Below are positions 47,880-59,305 of a stretch of DNA of 64,000 nucleotides, one piece after another; position 1 is the first letter of the stretch; each line of letters opens with the position of its first letter. The translations under genes were made by a program, and so were the position numbers. A model generated the notes under the pieces. It saw only the letters and a list, made by a program, of their open reading frames with translations. It was not told the origin of the DNA and searched no databases. This DNA comes from Cinnamomum chago (lineage: Eukaryota > Streptophyta > Magnoliopsida > Laurales > Lauraceae), in NCBI GenBank assembly GCA_038049695.1, contig CP142459.1:72143001-72207000 (forward strand), read 5' to 3'.

Positions 47880-48847
47880 GGCCTTGCAATGGGTTGATCA
47901 AAACTCGGATAAGTTAGTTTTTGCCTGATGCAAATAATCAAGAAGAAACATAAGATGTCAGGTCAGATTCACACACTTTGTAGAAGAACGAAGATCTGGG
48001 TTATAGGAAATTCAAAGAATAAAAACAAGCAATTATTCTCATGCCAGATTCTTTTATGGTTTACCAATGCAATAATCTGTAGAAGAAATTCTCCTTGTGT
48101 CACATTATTGTATAATTTACTGATGTAACCATCTACAGTGTACCTTGTGTTGTAATAAAACATAGTTCTTTCACAAACTGTCACATAATTAAACAAAATG
48201 AGTTAACTATCATGTTCCATCCTAATAGACTTAAAAGTAATTTAGCTGCTTGTGATTGGCACAGGCACTGGATTTTTTGCAGCCTTATATATTTGTTTCC
48301 AAATTCATGAATAAGGACTAGACATCAGTGTGCACCTGCGTGATCAAGAGGTTGTATTCTACGTGACCAATCATACAATCCTTTCTTGAGAGGATCATGC
48401 AATTGCAGGAGAACGATAGAGAATACACATTCAGAAGGTTGTGGTTGGTAATTGTATTTATCATTAATACTGTGACTAGTCTGGTTCATTGTTATGATGA
48501 TTAGATTAAATTGTTTCAGGCCATTCACAATAAGGCCCAAAAATTCTTCACACAAAACTATGGGTTAACCCACATGAATCATATAACAGATTCATAAGCT
48601 AGCCTACATCTTCAACCAGCCCATATAAATAAATAAATAAATAAATAACCCTCTTTCCTTTTGAGGAGGAAAAAAAAAAAACACCGAGGGTTGGGGAAAT
48701 CCAATCTCAAAAAAATAAAAATAAAAATAAAAAAGGAATCCCAATCTAAATCGATCAATTGAAACTCAAGAGGAGGAATAGATTTAGGGAGATCTGAGGC
48801 AACAATCAAGGGTTGTTTGGTAATTTGAGATTTGAGGAGGAACTCAC

Positions 48848-48900
48848 CTGCTTAGAAGAAGATGAAGATGGCAACAACCGCAGTGCTATCCAAATGAAGG
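48848..48900 (-). other. Probable 5'-UTR exon of the BPA1-like gene
   Basis: On the minus strand a C- and T-rich leader (cttcatcttcttctaagcag) ends at 48848 before a consensus donor gtgagtt. The start codon lies almost 1 kb further on, implying a leader intron. The transcription start is not determined. Confidence 0.45.
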
Positions 48901-51900
48901 GTAGGCGTCTGAAACAGGAGCCGACCAGCACCAGCGCATATGATTTTCATACTCTAGAAGGTCGGTAAGGAGTGAAAATGACAAAAGTGCCACGCTTGTT
49001 ATTGATGGACTGAATTATGATATGGACAAGTCTTTTTTGCCTGGGCCAATCCGAACCGTCCAACTGATGAACCATCAAACTTTACGAGTGTCCATTCTCC
49101 AAAAGAAATATATCAATGGACAAGAGTGCTCAATAGATGAAGTTTTTGTTGTTGGGCCACCCGACAACAATAGTAGGCCAATGGGTAAAGGGTGGAAAAT
49201 GGGCCGGGTTAATGATTGTGCCAGTTGAGCCCATTTAGTAGTTGGGCCAAAAGTTTAAGCCCAAGTATGTCCCACTGCACTAGCCCAATTGTGATTGATA
49301 TGGCCCATTAGTGTTAAATATTTTGGGGCAGGGCAATGCAGTGATCATAAGCCAATTGTCATTGATTAAGGTCCATCTTATTGTCAACTGGGTCTTTAAA
49401 AAAAAAAACAAAAAATAGTCCTATTATTGTCCACACATTAATCTGCAGATTAAGAGGCCTGACAGGCCAGCCTAGCTAAGAAAGGAGTACTGATATGTTC
49501 AAGAAAATAGCCAAAATAGAAATGGTAATTGGCAGTGATCTTCCTGCAGTCCTCTGAGAGATATATGCTGCATGATCCATGTGTAGTGGGCTCATCAGAT
49601 CAAATTTTGGAAGGTTATAGAAACAGTGACCCTATTAAATTATCATCTGGTATATATCAGTGGAAAATGGATTCCTTCATTTATGACTGGCAGTCGCTTG
49701 TCTTATCTTCAGCTGAAATTGTCCTTGTTAATGAGGACCTTTTTGAAACTTAGGAAAGTCTTCCTAATTAATTAATCTCTGTATTATGCAGAATTTCAAT
49801 ACCAGCTTCTTCCTTTAATCATCAGAAAGTCTGGATTAGGTCTCCAAGTGGAAGTGACATGCCATTGTTTTATTTTCACATTTTCAATGGGCCATGCTAA
49901 AATACCTGATAGCACTTTCTCTCATACAAGAAATTTACATGTTTTATCTCCTATCTTACACAAACAAGCTTAAAAGGTGGTTTAAATTCCATGAGCCCAT
50001 TCACATGGCTAATTAGCAAGATCGATCTACTAATTCACCTACAAAACCTTAGAGATGAATACACCAGGTTCGGAAATATAAAAGGAACTGCCGCGATCAA
50101 TGGGCATAGAATGATAGAGATTAAACTTGAAGATTGAACTTGACTTATGTCCTTGCTTTTACTATAAAGGTAGCTAGCTAGTGTCTAAAACTAAAGGAGC
50201 ATATTTGGGAAATAAAATTACTAATGTACCAGTTTGAATCTCTTGTAATTAAGAACAAGTTAATCAAACCTACTTTGAATATCTTCTAATTAAGAGCAAG
50301 TTAATCAAGCCTACCCAGCTAATAATATTATTAAAATGCCTGATTAGCTTCATTTGTACCCTTACAAGTTTCCAAAAGTCCAAAGCATCCGGTGGCATTT
50401 GTTTTGAATGTATGGTTTTTTTATATATATTTTGCCCTGTTTATTAATTAAATTTATAGTACTGCATGACATGGCTTCTGCTCTCATAATTTTGGGCGTT
50501 ATCAATTTAAAACTACAACTTGGGTTCCCAAGAGATACAACTAGGTACTTGAACCTCTTTTTTTTTTTTTTCTAAGAAAAAGATAGGAGAAAAAAGAAAC
50601 ATATATTCCTTGGACGTGGATTTTGTTGTGAAGTGCAGCTTGCTAGGTAGATTGGTCATGATCATGAAGTCTTTTTCACCTAGCTATTCCTGTAAAGATC
50701 CTTCCTATTGATCCAACCGACTCTCTCCCTCTCTCCCTCTATATATATATATATATATATATCCATCGATTGATCTAAATGCCTTTTTAATTGAATTATT
50801 GTGATCATGAATTAGATGCCCATAAAAGTACAGAAAATTAAATTTCTGAGTTAAATTTATTTAGATGCTTTTCATAAATTACTTTAAATTCTTTTGAAGA
50901 TCTTAGCTAATCAATTTAAAGGCATTGGGAATTTCCCAATAAATAAATCGAACAGCTTGAGAATGAGATCTTATGACTAATTGCATAACCAATACAATCA
51001 CAGTTTGAAGTACAAGTGCCTTTATGCAAGTGGGACGTTTATGCAATTAGGAGGTGTAAAAAGTGGGACGTTTATGCAATTAGGAGATGTGAAAGGGTTT
51101 CACACCTTGCTATATAATTAGGTTTGGAATGAAAATAACCTTTTTTTACGTGATATTTCCACAATTCTTTATATATCATATGCATAAATGAGAGCAAATA
51201 AATATAATGATGCATAAACATTATGCATGTGAATGACTTACATATGTAAATGAGCGCAAACAAAACCCTCAAAATGAGACATGATCAAAATATGTATATA
51301 TATATATAGGTTGGGGGAAAGGGTTTTTAATGTAGGCACAGGCACAGCCCACCTGTCTTGTTGCCGTAGGTTTCTAGTTCGATGAGGGGTGACCCTACCA
51401 CTTAAATCATGAAAAAAAAAATAATAGAAACAAGGATCAGGATTTTTTTATTTTTTTTTATAAAAGCAGGAAACAGACTAATTAACTATATCAATAACAT
51501 GAGGGCTTCTGGGTAACAAATAAAAAAGGTGAGACTTTTTTATTATTTTAAGCCAAAATCTGAACATGATTCATTATTTCATCGTGATTGTAATCGTTGT
51601 TGAAGATGATGTTTCCATAGCTTCTTAAAAAGTAGGTTTGGGTAGACAACAAAGAGATAACACCCTATCTTCTCTGTTTGATGTACTACACCACAGTTTT
51701 GGGCATAAACTTGAGAATAAACAAATTAAAGTACTATATTCTCGTACTTTTGACAGCCGGTTTTTTTTTTTATTCTTTTCAGATTGGGCATGTGATTTTT
51801 CCTTCTCATAGATTCCTCTTGTAAATTTTGTGCTGAGAATCTAATATCTTGGTGTGGCTTAATATTTTCTTTGATATATTTTTTGGATTGTTGGGGAAAC

Positions 51901-52663
51901 CTGCTTGTATATTTAATTATTTGAATAATTCACAAATAAACGAAAAGGCTTTGCTTCCTGGAAAGAATAGCCCCATACTGACGTTATAAATTAAATATGG
52001 TTGGCAAATTTTATAAAGCTATACTAATGTAAGGTTATAGACATTCACTAATTAATGCTCAAGAACTATAAATCCTTCAAATGTTATCGCCCGTTGTATT
52101 TCACAATGCTCAAATATGTATATAGCATTTTGAGAATTACAACTTTAAGAATTTTATGGGCTAAAGTGACATTTCATGGTTTTATTAAGTCTCACAATTC
52201 AAATAGGAATTCAGAACTTTGACAGTACTGCAGCAGTCATTCTGTTTAGGAATTCACAAAAAAAAAAAAAAAAAAAAAAACAATAAACAAACAAACCAGC
52301 CCTAACGTGTCAGTCCCGAGGAGGAGGAGAAAGCGGATCACGCATGTGGGATTAAAACAAACACGTCATGAGTTCCATGATAAAAGGGCCAAACCATGGA
52401 CCTTCCAACTCCAAGCACAAAATGCCTATTGTATTGACACTAATGATTGCAGTCCATATGCACACACTTTTTAAACCTCTGCGGGGCTACCATCTATATC
52501 TCAGATACACATTCTCCTCCAGCCTACTTTTCTTACTTCTAACATGAATCTATTTGGCCCACAAAGCAGTGTTCCATGTAAATTTTTAAGTACTTCTGCT
52601 GGGTAAGTGCGGACCACACCAATGATCTATCTTAATGCATGTCACAACTGATTCATGTTCATA
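48901..52663. other. Intergenic, about 3.8 kb, no gene seen
   Basis: AT-rich. It holds a small CT/TA run at 50727-50762, a two-copy 30-base repeat near 51030-51090 (core gtgggacgtttatgcaatta) and a 20-base A-run near 52260. No exon was recognised. Confidence 0.45.
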
Positions 52664-52671
52664 GGTGGTGC

Positions 52672-53214
52672 CAGAGGCGGATGCACCTCTTTGTCAGTGG
52701 GGGCCTGGCCCCATTGACTTTTTGGAAAAAATATATATATATATATTTTTTTTAGGAAAATAAATAAATATGTATACTAAGTTAGGCCCAAATCAACCAG
52801 GCCCCCAGTGACATTGAACCAGGCCCCCAATGAAAACTCGTAGAGAACAATTGTGATAAATAAATATGTCTTGTTTTATTGCTTGAAATTATTATATTAT
52901 ATTTGTTCCATATAAAAGGTTTGGGGTAAATCTGCATACTATTTGTCCTTGATAGGCATGATTTGCAATGTAGTGGAAATCTACAAACTATCTGTCTTTG
53001 AATGCACCTTTCTGTGTATTAGTTACTGATAGTGTATGTAAAAGGTTCACTACTTTTTTTGTGTATTCTTTTTTCTCAAGCATGAAGAAAAAAAGAAGAA
53101 AAAATCATTTACAATCATATAAATAACCCAAAAAAAATTTCCGGGGGCAACGCCCCCGGACCCCCTACTACTTAATCGTGCCCCCAGTGATTTTGAATCC
53201 TGGATCCACCACTG
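52672..53214. mobile_element. hAT-like non-autonomous element, 543 bp
   Basis: It begins cagaggcggatgcacc; the inverse of its right end is cagtggtggatccagg, a diverged inverted repeat. It is flanked by the perfect 8-bp duplication ggtggtgc (52664-52671 and 53215-53222). The internal palindromic GC block ccgggggcaacgcccccgg (about 53142-53160) is common in this hAT type. There is no intact transposase. Confidence 0.85.
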
Positions 53215-53222
53215 GGTGGTGC

Positions 53223-54712
53223 ACTTTATCATCCTGTTAGTTTGTTCAGGTTTCCACCATTAATTTCTCCTTCACATTGTCAAGTAAACTTGAATTTAAC
53301 AGCATCGCCCAGGATTCAAAGCTTCTCCGATATCAATCCTCACAACGAAATTCCAATAAGATAAATTATGTCCGTGTCTCATAAATGCACTAGAGAAAAC
53401 CTCATGAGATGAAAAGTAAAAATGATGCTAAGAAAAAGGGGGTGGGGGCTGTTACTCAAGTGGCGACACCCACACATGGCCACCGCGTGCCAACATGCCC
53501 ATGTACTTCGGGATTATTTCTTTTGGGTAACAAAGCACTTTCTATACCACAAATGAGTAGGTAATTAGCAACTTCACTTGTACTACCGTTTCAGTGCACA
53601 AAAAGTTATCTATAGACGTTTGATGGAGAAGAAGAGAAGAAAAACCAGATAATCCACGTAGGGGAGAATGTTGGAAGCAGCATATATAGTAGAAAGAGAT
53701 GATGAAGGATAAAAGTTAAAACATTTTAACCTAAGAAATTTGGGGTGAAAGCTTGTTTTGATGAATTGATCTTCCCCTTAAATAGAAGAAAATGAGAGAT
53801 TCAGGGTCATTCTTTCTCTCCTCAATTAACAATCAAAAGCCATGAAAATAGTAACATGGGAGAAAGCTAGTTTTCCTTCTTTCCTTTTCCACTCCTTTTA
53901 CCCATCCAACCGCCCCTTACAAGAATTAGTCATTTGATACAAGAGGAAAAAATGATTTCAAATTACTATTTCACTAATTCGTTTACTTTTAGAAAGAAAA
54001 GAAGCAACGAACCTCAATCTTCCTTCTGATATTCTACCCTCTCCATGTTAGTGACCAATTAATAAGAAATTGAGTCTCTTTTTCTTGCATTGTGATGTAA
54101 TCTACAGTTAATGGTATTTTCTAAAAGATAACATGTATTTGACTCTACAACACAAAAGTTCAGCTGTATTCCTTATGCTCACGTCTTGCAAGCAAACCAC
54201 CATTTCCAGGTCATGGCTTTGCAAACTCACCAGTGCTCACATGCAACTATATAGAGAGACTGATCGTAGCCTGCTCTCAAAGGCTTCACTTTCAAGCGCT
54301 AACATGCCCTTTCCAAGGTCCACAAGGTTAAATAAGCCAAGTTCCATCCAAGTAGAGAGAGAGAGAGAGAGAGACGACGGCATATCTCTTGATGGGGCCT
54401 CTCTTTTCCCTTAGAACAAGGAGTCAAAATTGAATTTCATATCGCATATTATGGAAGTGTCACGATCAAGGAGTAGTATATACTCTTATATTCTAGCTTC
54501 AAAGACTTAAAGCTTTCTGTAAGTAATACTAATTAAAGACCAAAAGTTTCAAATGAGGGACTGACTATCCAAGAGTGCAAGTACTTTTATTATATGACTT
54601 AAATTACTACATCATGTGGCAAGGGTGGTGGGTCTTGGAATCCAGCTCAACCCTTGCTTAGCCCTATGACTAAATCTAGATAGAAGAAGAAGAAGAAGAG
54701 AATAGAGCTCCA
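53223..54712. other. Intergenic, downstream of the PRE gene
   Basis: The right end should hold the PRE 3' UTR. A (GA)n run lies near 54355-54373. No other gene was seen. Confidence 0.45.
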
Positions 54713-55202
54713 TTACATAAGCAAACTCCTAATTATAGCCGCTTGGGCACTACTGGTGTCTGTTGTAGCCAAAAGCTCTGCAAGCCTCTCGCTCAAGTCG
54801 TCCACCTCTCTGTGTAGGCTCTTTATATAGTTGCACGTCTCCTGTAACACCTTCGATGCCGATACCTACACGCCCCCCCCCAAAAAAATAAGGACTAGTT
54901 AGCTATATATGAAACTCATGTATGAATTATCTGCGTTAGCACCCCAAGTTTCCCTTCCGCTTCCTAACGCGTGGGAATTTACCAGGTCCAAACGCAATTA
55001 GGATTGACACTGAGAGCTGTTAGGAAGCGGAAGCCAATCTGCTTAACACATTCAAATGTTACCTATTAATTCCTACCTTGTCTGTCCCATGGTTTCGAAT
55101 CTCTGGTAACAGTGTCTGGAGCTTAGAGACAAGATCGACGATCTGATCGTCTGTAATCCTTGAACTCCCAGACTGCCTTGAGCGAGATCTTCTACTAGAC
55201 AT
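54713..55202 (-). CDS. PRE: PRE/ILI/KIDARI-type atypical bHLH protein
   Basis: A small nuclear HLH protein lacking the basic DNA-binding region. The family promotes cell elongation downstream of gibberellin, brassinosteroid and light by sequestering inhibitory bHLH partners such as IBH1 and HFR1. Exons: 55202-55077 and 54865-54713; 92 aa, exactly the usual family length. The N terminus is [20 protein letters not shown], helix 1 [14 protein letters not shown], then a loop HGTDKVSAS, helix 2 [20 protein letters not shown], and a conserved tail ending AAIIRSLLM. The single 211-bp intron is at the family position (TDK/VSASK) with GT..AG ends. Upstream are a likely TATA (cttataaat on the minus strand, about 55335-55343) and a GT/GA tract. 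Confidence 0.96.
54954..55033. repeat. Inverted repeat inside the PRE intron
   Basis: Perfect 15-base arms cttccgcttcctaac (54954-54968) and gttaggaagcggaag (55019-55033) are separated by 50 bases. It may be a tiny MITE, but no target duplication was seen. Confidence 0.6.
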
Positions 55203-55332
55203 TTCTGAAGTGGGGTTGTGTCAGAAACAAGATGACTTTGGAAGGTAGAAGAGACGAGGAGAGGCGAGTTAAGATGGAGAGAGCTATGTCAGACACAAGT
55301 TGTTAGGAAGATGGGGTTTGAGGAGAGACAAT

Positions 55333-55343
55333 TTATAAGGAAA
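55333..55343 (-). promoter_or_regulatory. Probable TATA box of the PRE gene
   Basis: The minus-strand ccttataaatt lies about 135 bases upstream of the PRE start codon. Confidence 0.45.
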
Positions 55344-55457
55344 GGCAAGATGGGTTTAGATAATGAGAGAGAAGAAAAGGAAGAATACTACACACAAGCA
55401 GTGTTTGAGTGAAGAAGACAAGTGCATGGGAGAAAGTAATGGGGCCTTTTAAATAGG

Positions 55458-55522
<65 letters not shown>
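55458..55522. repeat. (GT)n(GA)n tract upstream of PRE
   Basis: About 12 GT units followed by about 20 GA units, 255-320 bases upstream of the PRE start codon. GA tracts may bind BPC/GAGA-binding proteins; the role here is inferred. Confidence 0.85.
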
Positions 55523-55525
<3 letters not shown>

Positions 55526-57602
55526 CAGTTGTAGAGATATGCCATACTGTCCTCTCTTTGGGTGTCTCCAAGCTAGGGTTGGGGTTGAGATGGAGAGGAG
55601 AAGGGGTTGCTATTTTGGAGCCAAAGGAGAGGGACTTTTGTCTGTATAAATACACACAGACCACGTTATATTTCTATATAGCTAGGGAAATTTTGCACGA
55701 GGGAGAGGGAGAGGATGCATGAGTCATGAGAGATAAAGATCCATTGACTAGTCAAATACGATAACTTCTCTCCTCCCTAGTCGGCGTAAGTCACGACACG
55801 TGATTCTTCGTAGCACCGTCGTTACACCGACCCGATTCCTCGCTAACCATTTCCACAGAAGAAGAAATTTCCCTTTATTATTATGCAATTTGAGATTTTG
55901 GTTATTTACTAAGAATATATAATTTGTTTTTTTTTTTTTTTTTGTGTGTGAGAGACAACTCTTAATGTAAAGCTGACCATCATATGAATTGGATATCAAT
56001 GCCTCATGATCAAGGGTGCAAAAGAGATACTTTTTTTTAATGTAAATTCCAATGGTGGATATATTTTGGATGAGTGTCAAATTAGATATTTTTCCAATTC
56101 TTGGAATATAGTATGTGTTAAGAAATATATGATCATATCATAAGTGGGTCCTATATAAGCTATAGCTCAATTGGTCGTGAATTTATGTATTCTAAGGTCC
56201 AACCATTGGAGCTATTTATTTAGCTTCCTTTGCTAGGATATGAATTGCTGAATGGGATAAAGTATTGATAGCTTCCTAGCTCTTTCTTTTCATGCCAATC
56301 CACTTGTACTCCAAGTAGCGAGGTATCCCCCTAAATGCAGCAGATACATGATGTAGGAGTTGATTCAGGGTTTTGTTCGAAGGGGACTTGGGTAGTGTAA
56401 GTGTGTGGGTTGCTGCCTGTGTGTACATCAGAGGGAAAAAATCACATATTAATTTTTTCTTCTTGTTTTAAAAACCACAAAAGAAAAATAAAAAACCCAA
56501 TGTTTACCCATTTGATGATGATTTCCTAAAAATACAATTTCACCAAGGCCAACAGGCCCCAAGAGCTCTCTCTTCCTGTAGGCATGCACGAAAGCAAGTC
56601 AATATGACGAGAAATCTAGAGGGTTCATTTGGGCAATTTCATGAAACAATGATCCGAATGTCCCGCATTAACTTTTGTTTTGTGGAGAGAAGAATTCCCA
56701 TTCTTACATCTCTGGAAAAGGCTGTCTTAAAGAAAATTAAACCATCATGACACCAAGACTCATTGTAAGTTTCTAATTTCCTACCATGTTCCAAAAGGCG
56801 AAAACAATAACATGCTTTTCCATTTCCATGATAGAAATACAAAGTACGAGTCCCATGTTTTTTCATAAGACCCACCACATGGTGTTGGGGTTGCAATTGT
56901 TCGGCAGGTCATGTGGCTCTAATTCAGTGTTCTTACTCTGTACATGGACGTTGGATTTTCCCACCATGCGCTGCGAGGAAGTATTGTCAACAATTGTCTC
57001 ACATGTTTAATGTCGAGTATACTCGTCTCAAAATATAAATGTAGATTGAAAAAAACAGAACAATGAGAAAAATCTTGATTATAGGTTTCATGAAAGAAGC
57101 AGACCTTTTCGTTGCTCTATGGTGGTCTCACATGGGCCACAAAATAGTTGCTTAATTTGTTTATATGTGCAGAGGAATAAACTGAGGGGGAATATCAAAT
57201 CATGGGCAAAGTAAAGAAAAGGTATGTACAGTGAAGTAGGGGTATAGTACAGTCTTTATTTGGAATTTTGGATAGTATGAGATAAATTATGGGATTAAAA
57301 AATAAAAAACACTTTTTATCATAAAGTTTATGACATCACATTTTATCACAGTTTTATGTGATAAAAATGAAGCAAAGAGTGAAATGTGTGTTTACTTTTC
57401 ATCTTTTAACTTTTTTCATCTAAACACTGCAAGAAAGGATCAGCCAGCCATATGGCCATTTTTCCTATTATATCACAGGAGGAATATAATAGAAGATCTT
57501 ACCAAAATTTCTTACAAAAGAAAGGATTCGAAGTCTTTCTGGGAGAGAGTAGGAAGTAGTAACATACTAACATACCAGCTATGAGAGTAGGACAATGAGG
57601 AC
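55523..57602. other. Intergenic, no gene seen
   Basis: AT-rich sequence upstream of the PRE gene. No exon or bounded transposon was recognised. Confidence 0.45.
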
Positions 57603-57953
57603 TTAAGAAGCCGAGGCCACTGCCTCTGATTTTGGTATCTCATTCTCATCCCGCAACATAGCGGCACGTGCTGTGGGAAAGATTAGACAACCCCAACCCC
57701 CATTTGCAAACAAGAAACTTTTAAATTTTTTGCTGGATGCAAACAAGAAATTAACTGCTGTAGTTTTCTCTTTTGCCAGTGGTGTGAGTTCCATCTTTCC
57801 ATGATTCAGACTTTTGATGTGATGGGAAGCATCAGCATGTTGGATAATAATTAGTTGTACAATGTCCCTCGCATAACTCACTGGGGCAGATCGATACATC
57901 CTCATGTGAGACTTACCTAGTGATTGATTCAAGCATGTTGAAATTGGCCACAA
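57603..57953 (-). CDS. Uncertain 116-codon open frame
   Basis: An ATG-to-stop frame with no family I recognise. Its second half (KKFKSFLFANGGWGCLIF, then DENEIPKSEAVASAS) has ordinary protein-like composition, but no signal peptide, domain or clear promoter can be named. It could be a chance frame, a terminal exon or a small lineage-specific gene. Confidence 0.2.
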   Translation of the reverse strand: MWPISTCLNQSLGKSHMRMYRSAPVSYARDIVQLIIIQHADASHHIKSLNHGKMELTPLAKEKTTAVNFLFASSKKFKSFLFANGGWGCLIFPTARAAMLRDENEIPKSEAVASAS

Positions 57954-58324
57954 TTGCCAATATTAAATTTCAATGGTCCTGTATCCATGATTAGATTTAG
58001 ATTTATTAAAAAAAAATGCATAAGAAAATATATATAGTTGAACTTCTAAACTTTTAAAACTAGGGTTTTGAATGTAAAATAAGCCTAATTCTTGTGGTCA
58101 TCCATGAAATAGACTTCTTATCCAAACTTGAGGCTTGACTAAATAGGTCATGAATTCCTATGTGTTCTACGGAAACAAATAAGCCAATGGGGCAACTCTT
58201 GATTCCCATGCAACAAACACATGGGAAACATGTAGAGGACAAAGTTTTAATGTTGCTCTGCAATAAAGTAGGATAGCCCTAGAAGTTGTGCAACATAATT
58301 GTTGACACTGTATGAGACCATGCT

Positions 58325-58500
58325 TTGGTGGAAATGGATTCCAGTTTGATCCAATAAGGGGTACCACATGGGAAAGATGTCACATCCCATTTTAAAATAA
58401 AAAAAAATTCTAACCCCTCAAAAAAATTCTTTCCCTATGTGGCACCCCCTGATTGGACCAAACAATATTTCCCTGTTTGGTCCAAATAGGGGATCCGGAT
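58325..58500. repeat. MITE-like inverted repeat
   Basis: The left stretch ccaataaggggtaccacatg and the right stretch catg/atgtggcaccccctgattgg are imperfect inverses, as are gggaaagat and attctttccc. Termini and target duplication are not clear. Confidence 0.4.
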
Positions 58501-59267
58501 CCTGCTTTGGCAGGCTGAGTCAAACCATTAAATTGCTTTATTGGTGGTTTACCTTTTTATGCATGGGATTGGAAAATGGGTTTTACATATGTAGATATTC
58601 TTACATATGCAAATGTTATTTATGTGAAACATATTTTCATGTTTGCAAAAATATTCTTCACATGAATAAATGTGTACATCCAGCAATTTTAGATGCGTTT
58701 GGATTTTTATATATGAAATTTGGGGTGCACAAAACTTTAAAAAAGAAATAGGAAAAAAAAGCCCTGAAAGGTGGAACCCATATTACCTATTCATAAGGAT
58801 GTGAATAAGGGATTATACCGACACTTTTGATTGGGGAGTGGGTTACTTTTGCCACCTCTAAAGTGTATAAATCAAAGGTTAAAAATGTCTCATTTATATA
58901 CTATTTTTTTACCTCATTAACGTATCACATGCATAAATGAACGCAGACAAATGTGATAATAAGTATCAATTTTGCATATGCACCATCCACATATATAAAA
59001 TGAGTGCAAAGGATTGGTTTTTTGTCTTCCTCAGTGGAGTACTTTTGTGTTCAACGCATGTGATAAACTAATCAAGTCGACTATAGGAAAGAACTCTCCG
59101 GCGTTAGACTCTTTGAGAGTATAGATCTAAACCATCCAAAAAGGGGGACCCATCCGGCCTGAGTCTCATCATCAAGCCCCATGATGACCAGCACCTATCT
59201 ATTGGGCCGTCGAGCGCAAGAGAATATCTTCTGGTGATTATAATCTACTCCATTCCCCCCCACCCCA

Positions 59268-59305
<38 letters not shown>

